From Methylobacterium jeotgali (GTDB taxonomy: Bacteria > Pseudomonadota > Alphaproteobacteria > Rhizobiales > Beijerinckiaceae), in contig NZ_BPQR01000031.1 of the NCBI RefSeq assembly GCF_022179345.1, positions 62,001 to 126,000 of the forward strand: a stretch of 64,000 nt of DNA, written 5' to 3'. Every line of letters begins with the position of its first letter. The first letter of the stretch is position 1. The translations under genes were made by a program, and so were the position numbers. Below are positions 43,934 through 51,902 of the stretch, piece by piece. The notes beneath the pieces are model-generated. The model saw only the letters and a list, made by a program, of their open reading frames with translations, was not told the DNA's origin and ran no database searches.

Positions 43934-44599
43934 TCAGCCGCCCAGCGCGATCATGCGGTCGAAGGCCGGGGCGAAGCCGGCGAGCGGCACGTTGATCACC
44001 GTCGGCTCCTTCTCGCCGGGCTTCTGCGCGGCGATAGCGAGCGTCTTGGCCGTGCGCATGGTGTCGGTCGCCAGCGTCGGCAGGCTGATCGGCACGAGGC
44101 AGCCGTCGCCGGCGCAGGTCGAGAAGGGCGCGCCCTTGCCGAGATTGGTGTCGTCGAGCTTGAAGGCGACGCCGGGCTCGATGGCGAAGCCGAACGGCAT
44201 CAGGATGACGCCCTCGGCCCGGCCCTCCTTCGGTGCCTTCAGCTCCACGGCGAAGCTGCGCCGGCCGGTCTTGGCGTCGCCCTGCGACTGCATCAGGCTA
44301 CAGGTCGAGCCGGACTCGGCGCGGGAGCAGTTCACGGTCCAGTCGCCGTAGACCTCGCTCACGGCGCTGGCGCCCTCGGGCCAGGCGGCCTTGGCCTTCT
44401 CGGTGGGTTTCGCCTCGGCCTTCGGCGCGGACTTCGCCACCGGTTTCGGGGCCGGACGTTTCGGCTTCGGCTTCTCCGCGGGCGCCGCGGCCTCGGGTTC
44501 CGGCGCCGCCTCCTGCGCCGACACGCTCCCGGCGCCGAGCACGAGGCTGATCAGGGCAGCGCTGAGGAGTGTCCGACGGGCGGCGCGGGGATCGGTCAT
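43934..44599 (-). CDS. Invasion-associated locus B (IalB) family protein
   Basis: 221 residues from ATG 44599 (MTDPRAARRTLLSAALISL) with a signal peptide cleaved after about VSAQ. A Pro/Ala/Lys-rich linker (about 28-72) precedes the IalB domain. That domain has YGDWTVNCSRAESGSTCSLMQSQ (about 87), VILMPFGFAIEPGVAFKLDD and FSTCAGDGCLVPISL with paired cysteines. IalB proteins are periplasmic or surface proteins of alphaproteobacteria with poorly known roles beyond Bartonella. ATG 44599 lacks a strong ribosome site. Confidence 0.87.
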   Translation of the reverse strand: MTDPRAARRTLLSAALISLVLGAGSVSAQEAAPEPEAAAPAEKPKPKRPAPKPVAKSAPKAEAKPTEKAKAAWPEGASAVSEVYGDWTVNCSRAESGSTCSLMQSQGDAKTGRRSFAVELKAPKEGRAEGVILMPFGFAIEPGVAFKLDDTNLGKGAPFSTCAGDGCLVPISLPTLATDTMRTAKTLAIAAQKPGEKEPTVINVPLAGFAPAFDRMIALGG

Positions 44600-44688
44600 G
44601 AGGGGTCGTCCGGCGTGGTGCAGATCGCACACGCCGCCTAGCGCCCGCCCGGTCCCCTGGCAATGAGCGCGGCAGATGCGGCCGGGGA

Positions 44689-44865
44689 TCAGGCCGCCGG
44701 GTTGAAGCCGCCCTCCTGGACGAGGGCGCAACGCCGGGCGAAGGCCGTGCGGGCCTCGCGGCGCAGGCCCCTTACGACCAGGGCGAACAGGGTGACGATG
44801 CCGGGATCACGGTCCTCGGCCTCGTGGACGGGCGAACCGAGCTGGGAGGCGACGATGGCGAGCAT
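44689..44865 (-). CDS. Small hypothetical protein, 58 aa
   Basis: ATG 44865 (MLAIVASQLGSPVHEAEDRD) has AGAGGAG 7 nt upstream, which decides the start. The rest is IVTLFALVVRGLRREARTAF and ARRCALVQEGG, i.e. one amphipathic-to-hydrophobic helix followed by a basic stretch. No family recognised. Directly upstream lies a TGC-rich palindromic region, suggesting regulated expression. It is divergent to homospermidine synthase. Confidence 0.55.
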   Translation of the reverse strand: MLAIVASQLGSPVHEAEDRDPGIVTLFALVVRGLRREARTAFARRCALVQEGGFNPAA

Positions 44866-44895
44866 GGCAGGCTCCTCTCTGCAAATGCACTGCAC

Positions 44896-44920
44896 TGCAA
44901 TATTGCACGCTGCGGTGCAG
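44896..44920. promoter_or_regulatory. TGC-rich operator-like region (PhaR-type)
   Basis: A perfect 12-bp palindrome TGCAATATTGCA (44896-44907) is followed by CTGCGGTGCAG (44910-44920), an exact CTGC-N3-GCAG. Further TGCAC direct repeats precede them. The CTGC-N3/4-GCAG pattern is the binding site described for the PHB-responsive repressor PhaR of Paracoccus. It sits immediately upstream of the ribosome site of the 58-residue ORF. Confidence 0.5.
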
Positions 44921-45141
44921 TATCGGTAAACGTGGGGCGGCGTGCTACGCCTTGTGGGCATCCGCGACATGCGCCGGGCTCATGCCGACTCGAAGCGCGG
45001 CGCGGTGCGGCGGTTGACCCGTCGGGCCCGAGACGCCACTGAGCCCGTCTCCCGACCGTCACGGAGGCGCGCTAGAGCGCGCCGTTTAACCCCGCGGACG
45101 GCCCTGTTGGCCGCGCGACACTTGCGAGGATCCCACCGATC

Positions 45142-46587
45142 ATGACCGACACGCCGACGACCTGGCCCGTTCACGGACGCATCAGCGGTCCCATCGTGAT
45201 GATCGGCTTCGGCTCCATCGGCCGCGGCACCCTGCCCCTGATCGAGCGCCACTTCGAGTACGACCGGTCGCGCTTCACGGTGATCGACCCGGACGACAGC
45301 CACAGGGGGCTCGCCGAGAAGCACGGGCTGCGGTTCGAAAAGGTGGCGCTGACAGCGGACAACTACCGCGACGTGCTCACTCCGCTTCTGACGGAAGGCG
45401 GCGGCCAGGGCTTCTGCGTGAACCTCTCCGTCGACACCTCCTCGCGGGCGATCCTGGAGCTGTGCCGCGAGCTCGGCGCCCTCTACATCGATACCGTCGC
45501 CGAGCCCTGGACGGGCTTCTACTTCGACAAGGACAAGAGCCAGGGCGACAGGACCAACTACGCGCTTCGCGAGAACATCCTCGAGGCCCGCCGCCAGTCG
45601 CCGGGCGGGCCGACCGCGGTCTCATGCTGCGGGGCGAACCCCGGCATGGTCTCCTGGTTCGTGAAGCAGGCCCTCCTGAACATCGCCAAGGACACCGGCT
45701 CGGCGACCCCGGAGCCGAAGACCCGCGAGGAGTGGGCGGCGCTGATGCGGGAGCTCGGCGTCAAGGGCGTTCACATCGCCGAGCGCGACACCCAGCGCGC
45801 CAAGCACCCCAAGCCCATGGGCGTGTTCGTGAACACCTGGTCCGTCGAGGGCTTCGTCTCCGAGGGCAACCAGCCCGCCGAGCTCGGCTGGGGCACCCAC
45901 GAGACCTGGAAGCCCGAGAACGCCCGCGAGCAGGAAAAGGGCTCGCGCTGCGCGATCTACCTCCTCCAGCCCGGCGCCGACACACGCGTGCGCACCTGGG
46001 TGCCGACGGCCGGCGCGCAGTTCGGCTTCCTCGTGACCCACAACGAGGCGATCTCGATCGCCGACTACTACACGGTCCGCGAGGGTGAGACGGCGGTGTT
46101 CCGCCCGACCTGCCACTACGCCTACCACCCGGCCAACGACGCCGTGCTCTCGCTCCACGAGATGTGGGGCAACGCCGGCAAGGTGCAGGAGAAGAACCAC
46201 ATCCTCGACGAGAACGAGATCGTCGACGGCATCGACGAGCTCGGCGTGCTCCTCTACGGGCATAAGAAGAACGCCTACTGGTACGGCTCGCAGCTCTCCA
46301 TCGAGGAGACCCGCCGCGTCGCCCCCTACCAGAACGCCACCGGCCTTCAGGTGACCTCCGCCGTGCTCGCCGGCATGGTCTGGGCCCTGGAGAACCCGGA
46401 GGCCGGCATCGTGGAGGCCGACGAGGTCGACTTCCGCCGCTGCCTCGAGGTGCAGACCCCGTATCTCGGCCCCGTCGTCGGCGTCTACACGGACTGGACG
46501 CCGCTCACCGACCGTCCCGGCCTGTTCCCCGAGGACATCGACACCAGCGACCCCTGGCAGTTCCGCAACGTGCTCGTGCACGGCTGA
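45142..46587 (+). CDS. hss: Homospermidine synthase
   Basis: 481 residues, the usual size of bacterial Hss. The NAD-binding motif IMIGFGSIGRGTLPLIERHF begins at residue 19. Later conserved segments are VDTSSRAILELCRELGALYIDTVAEPW, CCGANPGMVSWFVKQALLNIA and the long C-terminal domain ending VGVYTDWTPLTDRPGLFPED. It makes sym-homospermidine from putrescine with NAD in the cytoplasm, a polyamine typical of rhizobia and methylobacteria. It stands alone, followed by a GC hairpin. Confidence 0.95.
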   Translation: MTDTPTTWPVHGRISGPIVMIGFGSIGRGTLPLIERHFEYDRSRFTVIDPDDSHRGLAEKHGLRFEKVALTADNYRDVLTPLLTEGGGQGFCVNLSVDTSSRAILELCRELGALYIDTVAEPWTGFYFDKDKSQGDRTNYALRENILEARRQSPGGPTAVSCCGANPGMVSWFVKQALLNIAKDTGSATPEPKTREEWAALMRELGVKGVHIAERDTQRAKHPKPMGVFVNTWSVEGFVSEGNQPAELGWGTHETWKPENAREQEKGSRCAIYLLQPGADTRVRTWVPTAGAQFGFLVTHNEAISIADYYTVREGETAVFRPTCHYAYHPANDAVLSLHEMWGNAGKVQEKNHILDENEIVDGIDELGVLLYGHKKNAYWYGSQLSIEETRRVAPYQNATGLQVTSAVLAGMVWALENPEAGIVEADEVDFRRCLEVQTPYLGPVVGVYTDWTPLTDRPGLFPEDIDTSDPWQFRNVLVHG

Positions 46588-46601
46588 GGAAGGCACGATC
46601 C

Positions 46602-46633
46602 CCCCGCCGCTCCGCTGTTGCGGGGCGGCGGGG
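46602..46633 (+). terminator. GC-rich hairpin after hss
   Basis: CCCCGCCGC and GCGGCGGGG arms surround a 14-nt loop 15 nt after the hss stop. No T run follows, so it may be a factor-dependent or weak terminator. Confidence 0.4.
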
Positions 46634-46671
46634 CGGTGCTACCATCGCTCCTCCCAGCCGGAGGTCGAGCG

Positions 46672-47238
46672 ATGGCCGTCGCCCTGCGACGCGAGAGCCG
46701 CATGAGCGTCCCGGAATACCGGGACTGGCTCGACGCGCGGCCCGAACAGGAGCGCTGGGAGTTGCTGGGCGGCGAGCCGCGTCTGGAGGCGCCTCCGAGC
46801 GAGCGGCATCAGAGGATCGTCGCCAACCTCATTCGGCATCTCGGCAATCTGGCCGATCCCAGAGGCTGCTTCGCGGTCCCCGGCATCGCCGTGCTCAGCG
46901 AGGCCATGGACGACTTCGCGCCGATTCCGGACGTCGTAATCCGCTGCGGCCCACCCCTGCCGGACGGCTACGCCTCTGATCCGGTCATCGTGGCCGAGGT
47001 GCTCGCGCCCTCGACCATAAGCGTCGACCGGGGCCGCAAGACGGATTTCTACCGCGCGCTGCCGAGCCTTCGCGCCTTCCTGATCGTCTATGAGGACGAA
47101 GAGCGAGTCGAGCTCTGGTTTCGCGAGAGCAAGACGGGTTGGAGTATGCAGCCCCTCGGTCCGCTGAATTCACTTACATTGCCCAGCTTCGAAGGTGCCT
47201 TCCGGGTCGCCTCGATCTATGCCGGCCTGGCTCGCTGA
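46672..47238 (+). CDS. Uma2 family endonuclease (DUF820)
   Basis: 188 residues from ATG 46672 with GGAGG upstream. The PD-(D/E)XK-like layout of Uma2 is visible: IPDVVIRCG (about 83), VIVAEVLAPST (about 105), and DRGRKTDFYRALPSLRAFLIV (about 117-137). The family is widespread in cyanobacteria and patchy in proteobacteria; function is poorly known and a nuclease activity is inferred from the fold. No transposase is adjacent. The patchy family distribution makes acquisition by transfer possible. Confidence 0.85.
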   Translation: MAVALRRESRMSVPEYRDWLDARPEQERWELLGGEPRLEAPPSERHQRIVANLIRHLGNLADPRGCFAVPGIAVLSEAMDDFAPIPDVVIRCGPPLPDGYASDPVIVAEVLAPSTISVDRGRKTDFYRALPSLRAFLIVYEDEERVELWFRESKTGWSMQPLGPLNSLTLPSFEGAFRVASIYAGLAR

Positions 47239-47273
47239 ACCTTCGTCCGGTCGTTTCCCCTAAAGGATCGCCC

Positions 47274-47615
47274 TTGCCCCATTTCGAAGATTTCTACGCC
47301 GCCAAGCTGCGCGGCGCCCTCGGCGTGACGGACGCGGACTCGGTGTTGGACCTGCGCGGCACCAACCGCCCGACGGCGGAGGCCTCGCTGAAGGACATGC
47401 TGGAGCGCAGCCGCTTCGCCAAGGGCAAGACCGTCGCGATCCGCCTCGATGCGCCGCCGGACGGCGGCGGCGAGACCCTGTTCCAGCCCGCGGGCCGGCT
47501 GCTCCTCGAGGCCAAGCGGAAGGGGCTGCTGGAGCGCCTCCAGACGCTGCCCGCACAGGATGGGCTCGGCTTCTACGTCGCCTTGACCGGCAAGCAGGAG
47601 AGGGCGGCCCTGTGA
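47274..47615 (+). CDS. Hypothetical protein, 113 aa; possibly a divergent Smr-like domain
   Basis: Start TTG 47274 has AAGGA about 7 nt upstream. The order SVLDLRGTNRPTAEASLKDML then TVAIRLDAPPDGGGETLFQ and a terminal GLGFYVALTG resembles the small MutS-related fold (LDLHG, GGGxL, xxxVxL). However, the HGKG motif normally between them is missing. Without it, nuclease activity would be doubtful. It lies 19 nt upstream of the DUF1206 gene, probably in one transcript. Confidence 0.6.
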   Translation: MPHFEDFYAAKLRGALGVTDADSVLDLRGTNRPTAEASLKDMLERSRFAKGKTVAIRLDAPPDGGGETLFQPAGRLLLEAKRKGLLERLQTLPAQDGLGFYVALTGKQERAAL

Positions 47616-47634
47616 CGGCCGGGACCGCGGTCCG

Positions 47635-48507
47635 ATGAGCTGGCAGCTCGGCGACAACGCCCTCACGCATCTCGCCCGCGTCGGCTACGGCGCGCGCGGC
47701 ACCGTCTACTGCCTCGTCGGCGGCCTCGCCGTGCTCGCGGCGCTCGGCCGGGGCGGACAGGCGGGCGACAGCGGCAGCGCGCTGCGCACCGTCCTCCACG
47801 GGCCGTTCGGCGTGGTCCTCGTCGGCCTCATCGCCCTGGGGCTGGCGGGGTTCGCGGTGTGGCGCGTCGTGGAGGGCGTCACCGATGCCGACCGGCGCGG
47901 ACGCTCCCCGAAGGCGCTGCTCGTGCGCGCGGGACACGTCGTCAGCGCGGTCGCCTACGCAGGCCTCGCGCTCACCGCCGGCCGGCTCGCCTTCGGCATC
48001 GGCCGCGCCTCGGCGGGCGGCGACGGCGTCAAGGACTGGACCGCCTGGCTGCTCTCGCAACCCCTCGGACCCTGGCTCGTCGGCCTCGTGGGGCTCGGCG
48101 TCGCGGGCACCGGCATCGGCTACGGCGTGAAGGCCTGGAAGGGCGACGTCGCCGAGCGCCTGTCGCTGCCCCCGGCCGCCGGCGACTGGCCCTGCCGCAT
48201 CGGGCGCTTCGGCTACGCGGCCCGCGGCATCGCCTTCCTGATCATCGGCGGCTTCTTGCTCAGCGCCGCATGGACGCAAGCCTCCTCGGAGGCGGAGGGG
48301 CTCTCTGGCGCCTTCCGCGCCCTCAGGAGTCAGCCCTACGGCTCGGTGCTGCTCGCCGTCGTGGCGGCGGGTCACTTCGCCTTCGGCGCCTTCGGCCTGA
48401 TCCAGGCCCGCTACCGGCGCATCGACGCCCCCGACATCGGCGGCACCGACGATGCCCTCGCCAGCGCCACGGGCAAGGCGGCCGAGGCGATCCGCGCCCT
48501 GCGCTGA
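47635..48507 (+). CDS. DUF1206 family membrane protein
   Basis: 290 residues made of three homologous two-helix units. Each unit starts with a LARVGYGARGTVYCLVGG-like stretch (about residues 10, 100 and 190) followed by a second helix with GHFAFGAFGLIQARYRR-like ends. This triplicated architecture defines DUF1206. The protein is an inner-membrane protein of unknown function. A short cytoplasmic tail ends with KAAEAIRALR. Confidence 0.88.
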   Translation: MSWQLGDNALTHLARVGYGARGTVYCLVGGLAVLAALGRGGQAGDSGSALRTVLHGPFGVVLVGLIALGLAGFAVWRVVEGVTDADRRGRSPKALLVRAGHVVSAVAYAGLALTAGRLAFGIGRASAGGDGVKDWTAWLLSQPLGPWLVGLVGLGVAGTGIGYGVKAWKGDVAERLSLPPAAGDWPCRIGRFGYAARGIAFLIIGGFLLSAAWTQASSEAEGLSGAFRALRSQPYGSVLLAVVAAGHFAFGAFGLIQARYRRIDAPDIGGTDDALASATGKAAEAIRALR

Positions 48508-48571
48508 GCGTCCCCTCCGCGTCGCGTTGACAGCGGAGCGGCGCGCGCCGATACCGCGGGCGGCCCCGCAC

Positions 48572-50572
48572 ATGCAGCAGCGCACCTACAAGACGGCGGT
48601 GATGCTCGCCCACGATCTCGTGGCGACCGCCCTGGCCGTGATCCTCACCTTCGCCTTCCGCTTCGAGGGCGGGATGCTCGCCGAGCGCCTTCAGGCGCTG
48701 CCGCTGATCCTGCCGCCGTTCCTGGGTTTCGCGGGCCTCGTCTACTGGCGCTTCCGGCTCTACCGGACGAAGTGGCGCTTCGCCTCCCTGCCGGATCTCG
48801 CTGGCATCGTGCGGGCGGCGAGCGTGCTGGCGCTCACCCTCCTCGTGCTCGACTACGTGCTCGTCTCCTCGACGATGTACGGCTTCTACTTCTTCGGGAA
48901 GATCGCCATCCTGCTCTACTGGGTGCTGCAGATCTTCCTGCTCGGCGGCCCGCGCCTCGCCTTCCGCTACCTGAAATACGCCCGCTCCCGGCAGTCGAGC
49001 GCCCGCTCGGCCACGGTGCCGACCCTGCTCCTCGGCCGCGGCGGCGACATCGAGGTGCTGCTGCGGGCCATCGAGTCGGGCTCCGTGAAGAAGCTCGCCC
49101 CGAAGGGCATCCTCTCGCCCCGCGCCGACGAGGCCGGACAGGAGATGCGCGGCGTGCCGGTGCTCGGCGGCTTCGCGGACCTGGAGCGGGTGGTAGCCTC
49201 GCTCGCCGACCGCGGCCAGGCGGTGCGCCGCCTCGTGGCGACGCCGAGCGCGCTTGTTCCCGAGGCCGAGCCCGACGACCTCATCGCCCGTGCCCGCCGC
49301 CTCGGTGTGCCACTCGCCCGCGTCGTCAGCCTCGGCGAGGGCATGCGCGACGCCGAGCTGGCGCCGCTCGAGATCGAGGACCTGCTACTGCGTCCGACCG
49401 TCGAGATCGACCGGCCGCGGCTCGAGCGCTTCCTCGCCGGGCGGCGGGTGATCGTCACCGGCGGCGGCGGCTCCATCGGTGCCGAGATCTGCGCGCGGGC
49501 CGTCGCCTTCGGCGCCTCGGCGCTCCTCGTGGTCGAGAACTCGGAGCCGGCGCTGCACGGTATCCTCAACCGGCCGGAGATCCTCGAAGCGTCGGCCGAG
49601 ATCGGCGGGGCGCTCGCCGACATCCGCGACCGCGAGCGCCTGCACGCGGTCTTCGCCGCGTTCCGGCCGGACTTCGTCTTCCACGCCGCCGCCCTCAAGC
49701 AGGTGCCCTACCTGGAGCGGGACTGGACGGAGGGCGTGAAGACCAACGTCTTCGGCTCCATTAACGTCGCCGACGCCACCGTCGCCGCAGGCGCGCGGGC
49801 GCTCGTAATGATCTCGACGGACAAGGCCATCGAGCCGGTCTCGCAGCTCGGCGCCACCAAGCGCTTCGCCGAGATGGTCGCCCAGGCGCTTGATGCCGAG
49901 CAGCGGGACGCGGCGGGCACGCGCCTCGTCGCGGTGCGCTTCGGCAACGTGCTCGGCTCCGTCGGCTCGGTGGTGCCGGTGTTCAAGGCGCAGATCGCCC
50001 GAGGCGGACCCGTCACCGTCACGCATCCCGACATGGTGCGCTACTTCATGACGGTGCGCGAGGCCTCCGACCTCGTGCTCACCGCCGCTTCCCATGCCGA
50101 CGGCGAGGGCCGCGCCCTGCCGGGCGAACCGGAGGCCGCCGACCAGCGGGCCGCCGTCTACGTGCTCAAGATGGGCCAGCCGGTGCGTATCCGGGAGCTC
50201 GCCGAGCGCATGATCCGGCTCGCCGGCTTCGAGCCCGGCGAAGAGATCGAGATCGCGGTGACGGGCTCGCGGCCGGGAGAGCGCCTCAACGAGATCCTCT
50301 TCGCCCGCGAGGAGCCCCGCGTCAGCCTCGACGGCATCGACGGCGTGATGGCGGCCCGCCCCGTCTTCGCCGACCGCGCCGTGCTGGAGGGTTGGACGCA
50401 GCGCCTGCGCGAGGCCGTGGAGCGGGGCGACCGGGACGCCGCCGAGGCGGTGTTCGCGGCGGCGATCCCGCATTTCGGCGAACGTCCCGGCAGCGCGCGG
50501 GCGGCGCCGCAGGGCGAGGCGATCGCGAACGCCGCCCCCGGTCTCGCCGCCGTCTCCCCTCTCCAAGCCTGA
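48572..50572 (+). CDS. Membrane-anchored UDP-GlcNAc 4,6-dehydratase (WbpM/PglF/WreV type)
   Basis: 666 residues from ATG 48572. Four N-terminal membrane helices (about 8-115) are followed by a first, degenerate Rossmann domain (about 140-265). The catalytic SDR domain (about 285-600) has VTGGGGSIGAEICARA, FHAAALKQVPYLE, TNVFGSINVADA and STDKAIEPVSQLGATKRFAE. This is the full-length nucleotide-sugar 4,6-dehydratase that forms UDP-4-keto-6-deoxy-GlcNAc in polysaccharide synthesis. Two genes on the opposite strand encode the expected next enzymes. The open frame extending to 48452 overlaps DUF1206 and is not the start. Confidence 0.9.
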   Translation: MQQRTYKTAVMLAHDLVATALAVILTFAFRFEGGMLAERLQALPLILPPFLGFAGLVYWRFRLYRTKWRFASLPDLAGIVRAASVLALTLLVLDYVLVSSTMYGFYFFGKIAILLYWVLQIFLLGGPRLAFRYLKYARSRQSSARSATVPTLLLGRGGDIEVLLRAIESGSVKKLAPKGILSPRADEAGQEMRGVPVLGGFADLERVVASLADRGQAVRRLVATPSALVPEAEPDDLIARARRLGVPLARVVSLGEGMRDAELAPLEIEDLLLRPTVEIDRPRLERFLAGRRVIVTGGGGSIGAEICARAVAFGASALLVVENSEPALHGILNRPEILEASAEIGGALADIRDRERLHAVFAAFRPDFVFHAAALKQVPYLERDWTEGVKTNVFGSINVADATVAAGARALVMISTDKAIEPVSQLGATKRFAEMVAQALDAEQRDAAGTRLVAVRFGNVLGSVGSVVPVFKAQIARGGPVTVTHPDMVRYFMTVREASDLVLTAASHADGEGRALPGEPEAADQRAAVYVLKMGQPVRIRELAERMIRLAGFEPGEEIEIAVTGSRPGERLNEILFAREEPRVSLDGIDGVMAARPVFADRAVLEGWTQRLREAVERGDRDAAEAVFAAAIPHFGERPGSARAAPQGEAIANAAPGLAAVSPLQA

Positions 50573-50659
50573 GGAATCCGGCCCGACGGAACCGGATCGC
50601 GGGCAAGCGATTTGAGGCCGAGGACCGGGGCCGTGAGGCTCGCGAGAGGAACGACGACG

Positions 50660-50971
50660 ATGCGCAAGACGATTCTGGCTGCCGTCCTGGCCGCCGCCGG
50701 CGCCGCCGCGGCGATGCCCGCCGCCGCGCAGGGCATCTCCATCGGGCCGGGCGGCGTGCGCGTCGATCCGGGCTACCGGGGAGACCGGGGCGATGCCGAC
50801 CTCACCCGCGGCGATGCCGTGCGCATCGCCCGCCGCGAGGGCCTCGTGGACGTGGACAATGTCGGCCGTCGCGGCCCCCGCTTCGTCGTCGAAGGCTCTG
50901 ACCGGCGCGGCAACGACATCACCGTCGTGGTCGACAGCCGCAGCGGCGAGGTCATCGACGTCCGTCGCTGA
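50660..50971 (+). CDS. Small secreted protein with PepSY-like region
   Basis: 103 residues, ATG 50660 behind GAGAGGA. The signal peptide MRKTILAAVLAAAGAAAAMP ends near AQG. A Gly/Asp/Arg-rich segment (YRGDRGDADLTRGD) precedes a C-terminal half with DAVRIARREGLVDVDNVGRRG, FVVEGSDRRGNDITVVVD and SGEVIDVRR. The last part resembles a PepSY repeat, a periplasmic inhibitor-like fold. No specific role assignable. It is tail-to-tail with the reductase gene, only 6 nt apart. Confidence 0.7.
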   Translation: MRKTILAAVLAAAGAAAAMPAAAQGISIGPGGVRVDPGYRGDRGDADLTRGDAVRIARREGLVDVDNVGRRGPRFVVEGSDRRGNDITVVVDSRSGEVIDVRR

Positions 50972-50977
50972 CCGGTC

Positions 50978-51898
50978 TCAGCGGGCCCCACGAGCGAGTT
51001 GCGCCAGCCCATCCCGCGTCGGATGGGCCGGCGTCCAGCCGAGTGCCGACAGGGCGCCGGCCGTCGCGACGAGGTTTCCGGACAGGCGGGAATAGACCTC
51101 CGCCCGGCCGGTCATCCGGCAGGCGAGACCGATCAGACCGGCCGGTACCGGCAGCAGCCCCGGCGGCCGGCCGAGGCCCGATCGCAGGGCGGCGATCATC
51201 TCGGGCAGCGATAAGGCGTCGGGCTCGGCCACGATCATCGGCTTGCGGAGGGGACCCTCGGCGTCGAGCACGGTTGCCACGGCGGAGGCGAGGCTCTCGA
51301 CCGAGACGAGGGAGCGCCTCGCACGGAGGCCCCCGAGCGGCAGCGGATAGGGCATGCGGGCGAGCCGCATCAGCTCCGCCATGTTGCCCTTCAAGCCAGG
51401 CCCGTAGACCAGCACCGGCCGTAGCGCCGCCCAATCGAGCCCGGTCTCGGCCAGCGCCTGCTCGGCGGCGAGCTTCGAGCGGCCGTAGGCATCGGTCGGT
51501 AACGGCGTATCCGCCTCGGTCAGCGGCGCGGGGGCGCTCGGCCCGGATTGCGCCCGGATCGAGGACAGGAACACGAAGCGGCGCACGCCCGCCCGCTCTG
51601 CGGCCTCCGCCAGGCGGCGGGTCGCCTCGGTGTTGGCGGAGCGGTAGTCGTCCTCCGGCGCGCCGGACATGGCGTGGGCGAGACCCGCCGAATGGACCAC
51701 CGCGTCGACGCCCGCCAGCGCGGCGGCCATGTTCATGGGTCGCGACAGATCGCCGACGACGGCGCTCGCGGCGCCGTCCGGCATCTCGGTGGGGCGGCGC
51801 AGGAGCACGCGGACGCGATCGCCCCGCGATGTCAGGCTCTTGAGCAGGTGCCGGCCGATGAAGCCCGTGGTTCCCGTCAAGGCTACGAGCCGGCTCAA
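50978..51898 (-). CDS. NAD-dependent epimerase/dehydratase; candidate UDP-QuiNAc-forming 4-ketoreductase (WbpV/WreQ type)
   Basis: 306 residues from TTG 51898, with GAGGG 8 nt upstream. It is an extended SDR: TGTTGFIGRHLLKSL (about 8), SAGLAHAMSG (about 69), FLSSIRAQSG (about 109), catalytic YGRSK (about 137) and RPVLVYGPGLKGN. These features fit the reductases that turn UDP-4-keto-6-deoxy-GlcNAc into UDP-N-acetyl-quinovosamine. Start is 4 nt after the stop of the sugar-1-P transferase, so they form an operon. A UDP-glucose 4-epimerase-like activity is the alternative. Confidence 0.8.
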   Translation of the reverse strand: MSRLVALTGTTGFIGRHLLKSLTSRGDRVRVLLRRPTEMPDGAASAVVGDLSRPMNMAAALAGVDAVVHSAGLAHAMSGAPEDDYRSANTEATRRLAEAAERAGVRRFVFLSSIRAQSGPSAPAPLTEADTPLPTDAYGRSKLAAEQALAETGLDWAALRPVLVYGPGLKGNMAELMRLARMPYPLPLGGLRARRSLVSVESLASAVATVLDAEGPLRKPMIVAEPDALSLPEMIAALRSGLGRPPGLLPVPAGLIGLACRMTGRAEVYSRLSGNLVATAGALSALGWTPAHPTRDGLAQLARGAR

Positions 51899-51902
51899 GC
51901 GA

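Noticed and set aside
46672-47238. Uma2 nuclease as part of a mobile element
   Set aside because: No transposase, integrase, terminal repeats or tRNA site lies nearby; composition is like the flanks.
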